DNA from: Dietzia sp032248695
GTDB taxonomy: Bacteria; Actinomycetota; Actinomycetes; Mycobacteriales; Mycobacteriaceae
Reading direction: 5' to 3'
Assembly: GCF_032248695.1 (NCBI RefSeq)
Contig: NZ_JAVHXC010000001.1
Location: forward strand, 372,001-436,000
Length of the DNA stretch: 64,000 nt
The position numbers were made by a program, and so were the translations under genes. Within the stretch, counting starts at the first letter, position 1, and each line of letters opens with the position of its first letter. Below, one piece after another: positions 54,520 through 61,981 of the stretch. The notes beneath the pieces were generated by a model. It had not been told where the DNA came from. It ran no database searches and was given only the letters and a program-made list of their open reading frames with translations.

Positions 54520-56202
54520 TCACTGGTAGGAGACGAACCACGGGCGCGGCGTCACGGCCATCGTCTGCTCGGGCGTGAACGTGGGCGTGTCCTCGTCGTA
54601 GAAATTCTTCCACGCCATCCGGATGTCGGGCGAGAGCCCGGCGCGCAGGACGTCCCACGTCTCCATCTTGAGATCGGGGGTGCCGTGCCCGTCGGCGTGC
54701 AGGGCGATCGCCACCTCCGGCCGCGACGTGTCGATGTCCTCGCGGTTCGAGATCATCGCCAGGCTGAACTGGTGAAGGATGAGCAGCTTCTGCGGGCCGC
54801 CGCTGTCGCGGGTGAGATCCGCGAGCCAGTGGATCACCCGGTTGATCTCCTCGGCGTCCACCGAGCCGATCTGCGCACCCGGCCGCTGCCCGGGTTCCAG
54901 CTTCCACTCCGGGTCCAGGGCCAGGCCCACGCCGGGCCGCCGGAGCATGTCCTCGAAGATCTTCGCCTGGTCGACCATGTCGGCCATCCCCGGCTGCAGG
55001 TCGATCACGGCATAGCCGCCGGCCCCCGTGATCGCGTCGACCATCGGCTCGAACACCTCCGGCGGCCACTCGTTGGTGAAGTTCCCGTCCGCACCCGGCC
55101 CACCCGCGGCGACGGTCCCGATGATCTCGAACGCCGGGATCACCGGCTCCGGGGAGAACGGCTGGTACTGCTCCACCAGCGCCCGCACGCGCTCCACGCT
55201 CTCGGCGGGCCCCTGCTCCCCGAGGATGCCCAGGACCGGGGTGATCGGCGAGCCGTAGGCGGCCACGAACCGCCGCCCCGGGAACACGAGCTGACCGCCG
55301 CCCGGCAGCTCGGGCACCGTCCGCGCCTTCTCGACCCGGTCGTCGAACTCCTCCTGCGAACCCCAGCCCGGGCCGAGCCCGTAGACCGCGTCCGCCCCCC
55401 GGACGGCCTCGACCGATCCGCCGTCGACACGCGGGTCCGGCGCCCTCAGGTGGGACACCTCCGCACCGGCGGCCACCGCCGTGGCGATCGACGCGACCGG
55501 GGTCCGGTCGTGGACGAGCACGCTCGGCGCGCCGTCGCCGTCCCACGCGGGCGCGCCCGGCACGAACGGCTCGGCCTCGTCCGAGGCCACCGCGTCCGCG
55601 CCCGACGGGCCCGCGCCCGACGAGTCCGGGCCCCCGCCGCCGGCGGCATCCGCATCGCGGCCCCCCGCCCCCGGATCGGCGACCGTCAGCAGCGCCGGCC
55701 CGCCGGGCGTCTGGTGCACCGTGACGTCGTCGATCCGGTCCGCGGGGACCTCCAGTTCGGAATGGAACGTGATCCCGGTCAGCTCCTCGAGCGACCGGCG
55801 GTCCGTCGGCGACTCGACCACCTCGCCGTCGTACCCGAAATCCGCCCCGCCGACCCGCAGCACCCGCTCGGCCCCCAGGCGGGCGACCTCCTCGGCCAGC
55901 ACTTTCCCGGCCCCCGGTACCGCGGTGAGCATCGGGGCGCGCAGCCCCACCGCCACCGACGCCGCCCGCGCCTGCGCCGCCCGGTCCGGCGCGGCCACCA
56001 CGACCACCGGCGCGGACTCCAGCAGCAACCGCGTGGTCTCCACGCCCGACCCGTCGGCGTCCGCGGCGAGGAGCACCCCGCCGGCCTCCACCGCCCGCGG
56101 TCCCGTACCGACGCCGTCCCCCGTCGTCCCGCACGCCGCCACCGACGCCCCCAGACAGACGGCGAGGACCGCCGCACCCACACCTCGGACGATGTGACGC
56201 AC
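54520..56202 (-). CDS. Large lipoprotein: CWB2-like N-terminus, barrel-like C-terminus
   Basis: 560 residues. The signal peptide ends in SVAAC (Cys24), a lipobox. Residues about 40-260 hold two units resembling cell-wall-binding-2 repeats (ARAASVAVGLRAPMLTAVPG then LAEEVARLGAERVLRVGGAD), split by a Gly/Ala/Asp-rich disordered insertion (about 180-215). Residues about 300-560 look like a TIM-barrel hydrolase-type domain (AAYGSPITPVLGILGEQGP, GGYAVIDLQPGMADMVDQ, GLALDPEWKLEPGQ). I do not recognise an enzyme family. GTG start with GGAGG. Probably an envelope lipoprotein. Confidence 0.7.
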   Translation of the reverse strand: MRHIVRGVGAAVLAVCLGASVAACGTTGDGVGTGPRAVEAGGVLLAADADGSGVETTRLLLESAPVVVVAAPDRAAQARAASVAVGLRAPMLTAVPGAGKVLAEEVARLGAERVLRVGGADFGYDGEVVESPTDRRSLEELTGITFHSELEVPADRIDDVTVHQTPGGPALLTVADPGAGGRDADAAGGGGPDSSGAGPSGADAVASDEAEPFVPGAPAWDGDGAPSVLVHDRTPVASIATAVAAGAEVSHLRAPDPRVDGGSVEAVRGADAVYGLGPGWGSQEEFDDRVEKARTVPELPGGGQLVFPGRRFVAAYGSPITPVLGILGEQGPAESVERVRALVEQYQPFSPEPVIPAFEIIGTVAAGGPGADGNFTNEWPPEVFEPMVDAITGAGGYAVIDLQPGMADMVDQAKIFEDMLRRPGVGLALDPEWKLEPGQRPGAQIGSVDAEEINRVIHWLADLTRDSGGPQKLLILHQFSLAMISNREDIDTSRPEVAIALHADGHGTPDLKMETWDVLRAGLSPDIRMAWKNFYDEDTPTFTPEQTMAVTPRPWFVSYQ

Positions 56203-56259
56203 GGCGGTCCTCCTACAGCTGTCGGGAATCGATCCCGGTGGACCCTACAGGGGCCTCAC

Positions 56260-56274
56260 GCGGGGCGCTCCCGC
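56260..56274 (-). terminator. Hairpin after ilvC
   Basis: GCGGG/CCCGC, 5-bp stem with a 5-base loop, 6 bases past the ilvC stop. A second small stem CGGGA/TCCCG follows near 56223. Together they may end the ilvBNC transcript. Confidence 0.4.
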
Positions 56275-56279
56275 ACCGC

Positions 56280-57293
56280 TCAGGCCGTCTCCGTGATGGG
56301 ACGGTCGACCCAACTCATCAGGTCGCGCAGCTTCTGGCCGGTGACCTCGATCGGGTGCTCGGCGTTCTCCTTGCGCAGCGCCTCGAGCTCCTTGTTCCCG
56401 CCCTCGACGTTGGCCACGAGGCGCTTGGTGAACTCGCCGTTCTGGATGTCGGCGAGGATCTCCTTCATGCGCTCCTTGGTGCCGGCGTCGATGACGCGCG
56501 GGCCGGAGAGGTAGCCGCCGAACTCCGCGGTGTCGGACACCGAGTAGTTCATGCGGGCGATGCCGCCCTCGTACATCAGGTCGACGATGAGCTTGAGCTC
56601 GTGGAGCACCTCGAAGTACGCCAGCTCGGGCTCGTACCCGGCCTCGACCATGACCTCGAAGCCCGTCTTGACGAGCTCCTCGGTGCCGCCGCACAGCACG
56701 GCCTGCTCACCGAACAGGTCGGTCTCGGTCTCGTCCTTGAAGGTGGTCTTGATGACGCCGGCGCGGGTGCCGCCGATCGCCTTGGCGTAGGACAGCGCGA
56801 GCGCCTCGCCCTCGCCCTTGGGGTCCTGCTGCACGGCGATGAGCGCCGGGACGCCCTTGCCGTCCACGAACTGACGACGCACGAGGTGGCCGGGGCCCTT
56901 CGGCGCGACCATCGCGATGGTGATGTTCGCGGCCGGCTTGATGAGGCCGAAGTGGATGTTGAGGCCGTGACCGAAGAACAGCGCGTCGCCGTCGTTCAGG
57001 TTGGGCTCGATGTCGTCGGCGTAGATCTGCGCCTGCGAGGTGTCGGGGGCGAGCAGCATGACGACGTCGGCCCACTTGGCGGCCTCGGACGCGGTCATGA
57101 CCTTGAGGCCGGCCTCCTCGGCCTTCTCACGGGACTTGGAGCCCTCGCGCAGGCCGATCACGACCTCCACGCCCGAGTCGCGCAGGCTCAGCGAGTGCGC
57201 GTGGCCCTGCGAGCCGTAGCCGATGACGGCGACCTTGCGGCCCTGGATCAGCGACAGGTCCGCCGAATCGTCGTAGAACATCTCCACTGCCAT
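56280..57293 (-). CDS. ilvC: Ketol-acid reductoisomerase
   Basis: NADPH-dependent isomerisation and reduction of acetolactate or acetohydroxybutyrate in valine, isoleucine and leucine synthesis. The 337-residue class I enzyme has VAVIGYGSQGHAHSLSLRDS, VVIGLREGSKS (NADPH-phosphate site), VAPKGPGHLVRRQF, DLFGEQAVLCGG and the metal site YFEVLHELKLIVDLMYEGG. ATG is preceded by AAGGGA. 54 bases separate it from ilvN, and a TGTAAT (minus strand, 57339-57334) there could be a weak internal promoter. Third gene of ilvBNC. Confidence 0.97.
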   Translation of the reverse strand: MAVEMFYDDSADLSLIQGRKVAVIGYGSQGHAHSLSLRDSGVEVVIGLREGSKSREKAEEAGLKVMTASEAAKWADVVMLLAPDTSQAQIYADDIEPNLNDGDALFFGHGLNIHFGLIKPAANITIAMVAPKGPGHLVRRQFVDGKGVPALIAVQQDPKGEGEALALSYAKAIGGTRAGVIKTTFKDETETDLFGEQAVLCGGTEELVKTGFEVMVEAGYEPELAYFEVLHELKLIVDLMYEGGIARMNYSVSDTAEFGGYLSGPRVIDAGTKERMKEILADIQNGEFTKRLVANVEGGNKELEALRKENAEHPIEVTGQKLRDLMSWVDRPITETA

Positions 57294-57347
57294 GGTGGAT
57301 TCCCTTCGTTTGTTTTCGGTAAGTCGAAACCGGATTACAGGTCGAGA

Positions 57348-57854
57348 CTATCGAGTGGTGGTGATGGACTTGGGACCGCGTCCGAGCGCGACCATGCCGG
57401 ACTGCACGATCTCGCGGATGCCGTAGCCGTCGAGCATGCGCAACAGCGCGTCGAGCTTGTCCGGCGTGCCCGTGGCCTCGAGCGTGAGCGACTCCGGGGA
57501 GACGTCCACGATGTGCGCCCGGAACAGGCTGGCGATCTCGACGATCTGGCCGCGGTTGGTGGCGTCGGCCCGGACCTTGACCAGGGTCAGCTCGCGGGCG
57601 ACGGACCCGGCCGGGTCCTGCTCGACGATCTTGATGACGTTGACCAGCTTGTTGAGCTGCTTGGTCACCTGCTCGAGCGGGAAGTCCTCGACGTTGACGA
57701 CGATCGTCATGCGCGACAGCCCGTCGGTCTCGGTCGGTCCGACGGCCAGTGACTCGATGTTGAACCCGCGCCGGGAGAACAGCGACGCGACGCGCGCGAG
57801 CACGCCGGGCTTGTCCTCCACCAGCACGCTCAGGGTGTGGGAGCGAGCGCTCAC
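57348..57854 (-). CDS. ilvN: Acetolactate synthase regulatory subunit
   Basis: 168-residue small subunit that activates IlvB and gives valine feedback inhibition. The N-terminal ACT domain starts HTLSVLVEDKPGVLARVASL and continues FSRRGFNIESLAVG. The C-terminal domain ends with the GIREIVQSGMVALGRG motif. GTG 57854 overlaps the ilvB stop (GTGA), so subunits are made together. A longer open frame upstream is an ilvB shadow. Confidence 0.96.
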   Translation of the reverse strand: MSARSHTLSVLVEDKPGVLARVASLFSRRGFNIESLAVGPTETDGLSRMTIVVNVEDFPLEQVTKQLNKLVNVIKIVEQDPAGSVARELTLVKVRADATNRGQIVEIASLFRAHIVDVSPESLTLEATGTPDKLDALLRMLDGYGIREIVQSGMVALGRGPKSITTTR

Positions 57855-59746
57855 TGATCCTCCTCCTGGCGGGCGACGACCGCGGCGTCGATCCGCTCGG
57901 TCACCTCGTGGATCTCCGTGGCCTCGTCCGCCGCGGAGTCGGTGTCGTCGAACAGCGGCCGGATGTCCCGGGCCGCCATGATCTCGTCGTTGGACGTCCC
58001 GGCGGCGACCATCGGCCACACCTGGGCGTCCTTGCCCACGATGAAGTCGATGAGCACCGGGCGGTCGTTGATCTCGCGGGCGCGGGCGATCACGTCGTCG
58101 ACGTCCTCGGCCCGCTCGCAGCGCAGCGCCACACAGCCCAGGGCCTCGCCGAGCTTGACGAAGTCGGGGATGTGCATGGTGTGCGTCGACAGGTCGGTCT
58201 GCGAGTAGCGCTCCTCGTAGAACAGGGTCTGCCACTGGCGGACCATGCCCAGGTTGCCGTTGTTGATGAGCGCGATCTTGATGGGCGCGCCCTCGATCGC
58301 GCAGGTCGCCAGCTCCTGGTTGGTCATCTGGAAGCACCCGTCGCCGTCGATCGCCCACACCTCGGCGTCCTGGCGGCCGAACTTCGCCCCCATCGCGGCG
58401 GGGACGGCGTAGCCCATCGTGCCCAGGCCACCCGAGTTGAGCCAGGTGCGCGGCTTCTCGTACTTGACGAACTGGGCCGCCCACATCTGATGCTGGCCCA
58501 CGCCGGCGCAGTAGACCGCGTCCGGGCCGGCGGCGGCGCTGAGCCGCTCGATGACGTACTCGGGCGAGAGGGAGCCGTCAGACTGCGGCGCGTACCCCAG
58601 CGGGTACTCGGCCCGGATCTCGTCCAGCTCACCGACCCACGTCGACGGCGCGGTCAGCGTGCCGGACTCGCGCTCCCCGCGCAGCGTCTCGACGAGCTCG
58701 ACCAGCACCTCCCGGATGTCCCCGACGATCGGCACGTCCACGGCACGGTTCTTGCCGATCTCGGCCGGATCGATGTCGGCGTGGATGACCTTGGCGTCCG
58801 GGGCGAACGAGTCCAGGCGGCCCGTCACCCGGTCGTCGAAGCGCGCGCCGAGGGTGACCAGCAGGTCGGAGCGCTGCAGCGCGGCGACGGCGGCGACCGT
58901 GCCGTGCATGCCCGGCATGCCGTAGTGGAGCCGGTGGGAGTCCGGGAACGCACCCCGCGCCATGAGGGTCGTGACGACGGGGATGCCGGTCAGCTCCGCC
59001 AGCGCCATGAGCTCGGCCGAGGCGTCGGCCTTGATGACCCCGCCACCGACGTACAGCACCGGACGCGTCGCCCGGGCGATCATCCGCGCGGCCTCACGGA
59101 TCTGCTTGCCGTGCGGCTTGGTGACCGGGCGGTAGCCCGGCAGCTTCATCTCCGGGGGCCACGAGAACGTCATCTCGCCCTGCAGGACGTCCTTGGGGAT
59201 GTCCACGAGGACGGCACCCGGTCGGCCCGACTGCGCGATGTGGAACGCCTCGGCGATCATCCGCGGGATGTCGTCGCCGTGGGAGACGAGGAAGTTGTGC
59301 TTGGTGATCGGCATCGTGATGCCGGAGATGTCGGCTTCCTGGAAGCCGTCCGTGCCGATGAGGGAGGTACCGACCTGGCCGGTGATGGCCACGACCGGCA
59401 CCGAGTCCATCTGGGCGTCCGCGAGGGGCGTCACCAGGTTGGTGGCGCCGGGACCCGAGGTCGCCATGCAGACGCCGACCCGTCCGGTCGCCTGGGCGTA
59501 CCCGGTCGCGGCGTGGCCCGCGCCCTGCTCGTGCCGGACGAGCACGTGCCGGACCTTGGCCGAGTCGTAGAGCGGGTCGTAGACCGGCAGGATGGCCCCG
59601 CCGGGGATGCCGAAGACCACCTCGGTTCCGATCTCCTCGAGGGACCGGACGACGGCCTGCGCGCCCGTCATCCGCTCGGGGGCCGCCGGGCGGGCCTTCT
59701 GCTCTGCGCCCGGACGAGGTCCGGGTTGTGCCGTTGGTGCGCTCAC
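57851..59746 (-). CDS. ilvB: Acetolactate synthase catalytic subunit
   Basis: ThDP/FAD/Mg enzyme that condenses pyruvate with pyruvate or 2-oxobutyrate. 631 residues. The catalytic Glu is in VLVRHEQGAGHAATGYAQAT. GLGTMGYAVPAAMGAKFG and IDGDGCFQMTNQELATC bind ThDP and Mg. FAD-region motifs GMPGMHGTVAAVAALQ and GARFDDRVTG are present. The N-terminal 25 residues are Pro/Ala-rich. The C-terminal Asp/Glu-rich tail ends at the GTGA overlap with ilvN. GTG start with AAGGA 8 bases upstream. Preceded by an attenuator. Confidence 0.97.
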   Translation of the reverse strand: MSAPTAQPGPRPGAEQKARPAAPERMTGAQAVVRSLEEIGTEVVFGIPGGAILPVYDPLYDSAKVRHVLVRHEQGAGHAATGYAQATGRVGVCMATSGPGATNLVTPLADAQMDSVPVVAITGQVGTSLIGTDGFQEADISGITMPITKHNFLVSHGDDIPRMIAEAFHIAQSGRPGAVLVDIPKDVLQGEMTFSWPPEMKLPGYRPVTKPHGKQIREAARMIARATRPVLYVGGGVIKADASAELMALAELTGIPVVTTLMARGAFPDSHRLHYGMPGMHGTVAAVAALQRSDLLVTLGARFDDRVTGRLDSFAPDAKVIHADIDPAEIGKNRAVDVPIVGDIREVLVELVETLRGERESGTLTAPSTWVGELDEIRAEYPLGYAPQSDGSLSPEYVIERLSAAAGPDAVYCAGVGQHQMWAAQFVKYEKPRTWLNSGGLGTMGYAVPAAMGAKFGRQDAEVWAIDGDGCFQMTNQELATCAIEGAPIKIALINNGNLGMVRQWQTLFYEERYSQTDLSTHTMHIPDFVKLGEALGCVALRCERAEDVDDVIARAREINDRPVLIDFIVGKDAQVWPMVAAGTSNDEIMAARDIRPLFDDTDSAADEATEIHEVTERIDAAVVARQEEDQ

Positions 59747-59827
59747 TTCAACTGTCCTTCATGCTGGTCGTGGAGCTTGTCGTTCGTCGCCTCACCCGGC
59801 CCGGTGGGACCGGTGGAACCTGGCAAC

Positions 59828-59877
59828 AAAAAACCCCCGACGACCACAGGGGGCCGGCGAGGGTGCGCGTCGGGGGG
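59828..59877 (-). terminator. ilvB attenuator: alternative hairpins and U6 terminator
   Basis: In minus-strand RNA, GGGGG (59838-59834) followed by six U (59833-59828) can pair with CCCCC at 59853-59849, or extended as CGTCGGGGG with CCCCCGACG at 59876-59868 (9 bp). A further pair, GCCAGGTT/AACCTGGC (59824-59817 with 59887-59880), could close the whole structure. It stands between the leader peptide and ilvB, as in C. glutamicum ilvBNC attenuation. It is the only strong U-tract terminator seen on the minus strand here. Confidence 0.8.
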
Positions 59878-59892
59878 AAGCCAGGTTGCGGC

Positions 59893-59940
59893 TCAGGCGC
59901 CGACGCGCCGGCCGAGTACGAGACCGTTCCAGGTGTTCAC
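59893..59940 (-). CDS. ilvBNC leader peptide
   Basis: A 15-codon frame, MNTWNGLVLGRRVGA then TGA, with Leu-Val-Leu and a further Val near its end. Starvation for Leu or Val would stall ribosomes just before the attenuator hairpins. The start is GTG and the predicted transcript begins at or next to it (TACTCT ends 7 bases upstream), so the leader would be translated from a leaderless mRNA. The stop falls 16 bases before the first CCCCC arm. Confidence 0.75.
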   Translation of the reverse strand: MNTWNGLVLGRRVGA

Positions 59941-59947
59941 GCGGCCC

Positions 59948-59977
59948 AGAGTAGGCGGCGGCCGGCCGCAGCGTCAA
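59948..59977 (-). promoter_or_regulatory. ilvBNC promoter
   Basis: On the minus strand TTGACG (59977-59972), an 18-base spacer, then TACTCT (59953-59948). The -35 matches consensus 5 of 6. It is the best-formed sigma-A promoter in the window and places the start of transcription at the leader-peptide GTG. Confidence 0.75.
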
Positions 59978-60028
59978 CTCGTGGAACCCCGATCCCACAT
60001 AGTGGGCCGTGCGAGAATGGAGCGCATC

Positions 60029-60463
60029 ATGAGCGCCCCATTCAGAGCCCCGGTGCCGGAGTCGACCCCGCGTGACCGCGCCCTCTTCCGCGTCAACCCC
60101 ATGTCCTACATCGTGATCGCCATCCTCGTGGTGGCGATCCTGTGGCCGGTCGCGGCCTACCCGCTCACCCTCGGCTGGCTCGTCCTGATCCCCCTGGGCT
60201 TCGGCTGGTGGATCGCCCGGACCCGGACCCGGCTCGACGAGCGGGGCGTCCACCTGACGACCTGGCGCTCCACGCGCTCGGTCCCGTGGGACCGGGTCAA
60301 GGGCGTCATGTTCCCCAAGAAGGGCTTCGCCCGGCTCGTGACGACCTCGGACGAGTCCCTACCGATGGGCGGGGTGTCCTTCCACGACCTCCCGCGCCTC
60401 TCCGCCGCCAGCCGGGGCCGCATCCGCGATCCCTACTCCGCGCCCGGACCCGAGCAGCCCTGA
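60029..60463 (+). CDS. PH-domain membrane protein (CFP6-like)
   Basis: 144 residues. Two hydrophobic helices (about 24-60: YIVIAILVVAILWPVAAYPL then GWLVLIPLGFGWWIA) are followed by a bacterial PH-like domain (RTRLDERGVHLTTWRSTRSV to PMGGVSFHDLPRLSAASRGR). It corresponds to Rv3004 (CFP-6) beside ilvB in M. tuberculosis. ATG 60029 has GGAG 6 bases upstream; an ATG 12 bases earlier is possible. Its last 105 bases overlap the convergent membrane-protein gene. Function unknown. Confidence 0.8.
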   Translation: MSAPFRAPVPESTPRDRALFRVNPMSYIVIAILVVAILWPVAAYPLTLGWLVLIPLGFGWWIARTRTRLDERGVHLTTWRSTRSVPWDRVKGVMFPKKGFARLVTTSDESLPMGGVSFHDLPRLSAASRGRIRDPYSAPGPEQP

Positions 60464-61795
60464 CGCGCCGCGGCCGGCCGGCACCCGGTCGGCCACGGCC
60501 TGACGCCGCATACCCATCCGCTCGTACACGACGGTGACGGCGAGACCCACCACGAGTCCCCCGACCGTCCAGGCGCCCAGCACCCACACCGCGTGGCCGA
60601 GACCGGCGTCCCAGCCCGAGTCGAAGAACATGATCGAGCGCAGCCCGAGATAGGCCTGGTGCATGGGCTGCAGGTCCCCGATCGCGACGAACACCGGGGG
60701 CAACATCTGCGTCGGCGTCGCCCCGCCCGAGGTGGGGATGCCGAGCACCACGAACAGGACGAGGTTCACCAACAACCCGGCGTTGCCGATCGCGGCGATG
60801 ATGGTGTGCGCGCAGAACCCCACGGCGATGATCACGAGGTTCGAGAACCAGAACATGTGCCCCGGGTCGTACCCGCTGATGCCGAGGATCGCCGCCACCC
60901 ACAGGCACAGGGCCGACACCAGCGGAGCGGTGACGGCCGTGACCGCCCACTTCCGGACGAGGGTCTGGACCCGGCCGAACGGCGCGACGTGCACATGGTG
61001 GGCGAAGGGCCCGATCTCCAGCGGGATGAACCCGAGCCGGGCGTCCAGCAGGGCCGAGATGATCATCGCCCCGGTGAAGCCGGCGAGGATGACCACCAGC
61101 GCGTAGAACATGGGAAGCGATGCGTTGGACACGCCCGGCGGCAGTGGGTTCCACGCCGTGACGTCGACCCGGATCGGGTCACCGAGGGCGAGCGCCGCGG
61201 CCGCGTCGACCGACCCGCCCTCGGCCTCCGCGAGGAGCTCCGCGTCCTCCAGGAGCCCCGGCCCGACACGCTCACGGAACGACTCCTGCATCCGGTCGGC
61301 CATGGTGTTCATCACCTGCCCCGACACGATCGACACCCGCGGCGAGTACTGCAGCTCGACGCGGGCCCGCTCCGGCACCGGCCCGGCGCGCCCCTCGTCG
61401 GTCGCGGCCGCCTCGACCAGTGCGACCACCTGCTCGCTGAGCCCGGGAGGGATCCTCAGGGTCCCGAAGTACGTGCCGTCCCGGAGCCCCTCCTCGGCGG
61501 TCGCCGCGTCCACCATGTGCAGCCGGAGGGTGCCCCAGTCGTTGTTCTGGATGAGCCCCGCCGTGATGCGTGTCCCCACGTCGATCCGCCGCTCGCCCAC
61601 CGGGGTGTCGAGGCCGGCTGCCTCGTCCGAGTTCACCACCGCGACCGGGATGTGCCGGGCGTGCGACTGCGGGTCCGCGGTTCCGCCGATGTACATGAAG
61701 GCGAGCAGGAAGAACAGTCCGCAGACCACGGCGACGGCCCCCGCGGAGTGCGAGGCGAACTCCCGTATCCCGCCGGTGTGACCGGACTCGCTCAT
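60359..61795 (-). CDS. YhgE/Pip-like (ABC-2 type) membrane protein
   Basis: 478 residues. One transmembrane helix near residue 20 is followed by a large outside domain (about 40-240: HIPVAVVNSDEAAGLDTPVG, then YFGTLRIPPGLSEQVVALVE). Five C-terminal helices (about 250-430) make the ABC-2-like membrane part. That layout is the YhgE/Pip/DUF3533 family, linked elsewhere to type VII secretion or phage receptors. ATG 61795 has GGGG 6 bases upstream; ATG 61801 is possible. The last 45 residues are Gly/Ala/Arg-rich and run 105 bases into the PH-domain gene, so they are probably a secondary extension. Confidence 0.72.
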   Translation of the reverse strand: MSESGHTGGIREFASHSAGAVAVVCGLFFLLAFMYIGGTADPQSHARHIPVAVVNSDEAAGLDTPVGERRIDVGTRITAGLIQNNDWGTLRLHMVDAATAEEGLRDGTYFGTLRIPPGLSEQVVALVEAAATDEGRAGPVPERARVELQYSPRVSIVSGQVMNTMADRMQESFRERVGPGLLEDAELLAEAEGGSVDAAAALALGDPIRVDVTAWNPLPPGVSNASLPMFYALVVILAGFTGAMIISALLDARLGFIPLEIGPFAHHVHVAPFGRVQTLVRKWAVTAVTAPLVSALCLWVAAILGISGYDPGHMFWFSNLVIIAVGFCAHTIIAAIGNAGLLVNLVLFVVLGIPTSGGATPTQMLPPVFVAIGDLQPMHQAYLGLRSIMFFDSGWDAGLGHAVWVLGAWTVGGLVVGLAVTVVYERMGMRRQAVADRVPAGRGASGLLGSGRGVGIADAAPAGGGEAREVVEGHPAHR

Positions 61796-61892
61796 GTCCA
61801 TCCCCGATCCGTCGGTGGGCGGGCCGGCTCCGTACCGACCGTGAGAAGAGTAAACCCACACCGGGGCGTATCGTGGGGAGGTCACGGTGCTC

Positions 61893-61920
61893 CCCGGGCG
61901 CCGCCGCGAGCGCGCCCGGG
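61893..61920 (+). other. Hairpin in the ilvD leader
   Basis: CCCGGGCGC (61893-61901) pairs with GCGCCCGGG (61912-61920), 10-base loop, 61 bases before the ilvD start. There is no T-run and no Leu/Ile/Val-rich leader frame before it. It may affect mRNA stability or translation. Confidence 0.35.
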
Positions 61921-61981
61921 ACGCCCTCGCGGGTGCCGCCCCTCCCGGCCGCCCGCCCCCTTCGAAACGGATCGAGGTCCC

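Noticed and set aside
57908..60028. Plus-strand frame running through ilvB into the PH-domain gene
   Set aside because: Only the part from 60029 has motifs and a ribosome site; the rest is antisense to ilvB and the attenuator.
61862..61981. Search for an ilvD leader peptide like that of ilvB
   Set aside because: The GTG at 61887 opens a frame without Leu/Ile/Val clusters and the hairpin has no U-tract, so attenuation is not supported.
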